Source: Leishmania martiniquensis (lineage: Eukaryota > Euglenozoa > Kinetoplastea > Trypanosomatida > Trypanosomatidae). From it: a stretch of 64,000 nucleotides of DNA. This document shows positions 63,917-64,000 of the stretch, piece by piece. Where the stretch lies: assembly GCF_017916325.1 (NCBI RefSeq), contig NC_090170.1, positions 411,001 to 475,000 on the forward strand. Direction: 5' to 3'. Position 1 is the first letter of the stretch. Each line of letters opens with the position of its first letter. Below the pieces are notes generated by a model. That model did not search any database and was not told where the DNA came from. It was given only the letters and a program-made list of their open reading frames with translations. The translations under genes were made by a program, and so were the position numbers.

Positions 63917-64000
63917 ATGCCCGCTACGAATCCGCCGAAGAGCGGCGCTGATGACAGCCACAGCCCTGCCTCCGCACCCGCAATGAGGGTGGCAAACACG
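63917..64000 (+). CDS. Start of a further gene, cut by the window edge
   Basis: ATG at 63917 opens a frame of 28 codons that is still open at the end of the window. The residues begin MPATNPPKSGADD and are Ser/Ala/Pro-rich, with gene-like GC-rich third positions. A C/T-rich stretch (CCTCCTCTGCCTCCCCCC) lies immediately upstream. A second in-frame ATG is at 63983. Too short to identify. Confidence 0.5.
   Translation, partial: MPATNPPKSGADDSHSPASAPAMRVANT

Noticed and set aside
1..64000. CRISPR arrays, bacterial operons, rRNA or tRNA genes
   Set aside because: No regular spaced repeats, Shine-Dalgarno-type layout or conserved RNA-gene boxes were seen; the content is eukaryotic.

Overview
The window reads as nuclear DNA of a trypanosomatid of the Leishmania type. 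All recognisable genes are intronless, GC-rich, on the + strand and widely spaced. Between them lie long pyrimidine tracts followed by AG (trans-splice acceptor style), (TG)n/(CA)n and (TA)n microsatellites and dispersed ~0.4 kb repeats. The left edge is the 3' part of casein kinase 1 isoform 2. From memory, in T. brucei CK1.2 is followed by the CCCH gene ZC3H11, which fits the CCCH genes seen here. I infer a region equivalent to Leishmania chromosome 35, but cannot confirm species or chromosome.

Layout, left to right: CK1.2 (1-809, 5' truncated); an 8 kb gap; a 540-aa CCCH zinc-finger protein (8846-10468); a 9.9 kb gap; a DUF985 cupin protein (20382-21098); a second CCCH protein with an HNPY motif, the probable ZC3H11 orthologue (21895-22809); a 16.4 kb gap; a CAMK-like protein kinase (39235-40707); a histidine/arginine/aspartate-rich protein with an apparently split RRM (43527-45260); an 842-residue protein of unknown function (46374-48902); KRI1, a ribosome-biogenesis factor (50030-53215); a low-complexity unknown (54570-56636); a cysteine-free selenoprotein T-like paralogue (58273-59457); selenoprotein T itself with an in-frame UGA (60109-61212); and the first 28 codons of another gene (63917-64000).

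The most notable items are at the right end. Selenoprotein T would be cut at codon 224 by ordinary gene calling because its CxxU motif uses UGA, yet the same frame continues for 143 further codons with the SelT C-terminal signature. Directly upstream sits a tandem paralogue in which the four-residue redox motif is replaced by Asn-Glu-Ala-Asp and which contains no cysteine at all. Both carry an extra N-terminal helical domain that SelT proteins elsewhere do not have. This looks like an enzyme/pseudo-enzyme pair. I could not find a convincing SECIS element by eye.

Repeats: a 441-bp element occurs twice in opposite orientation (19499-19939 minus, 42560-43000 plus), apparently identical, with a diverged partial third copy at 45513 onward. 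These resemble SIDER-type retroposons, and the inverted pair brackets the cupin, ZC3H11-like and kinase genes. The kinase has a 7-codon upstream ORF whose stop overlaps its start codon, and the RRM gene holds a perfect 16-bp inverted repeat inside its coding region.

Functionally the window mixes post-transcriptional regulators (two CCCH proteins, one RRM-like protein), two kinases, ribosome assembly, and an ER-type selenoprotein module. In trypanosomatids neighbours on one strand are usually co-transcribed without being functionally related, so I draw no operon-type conclusions.
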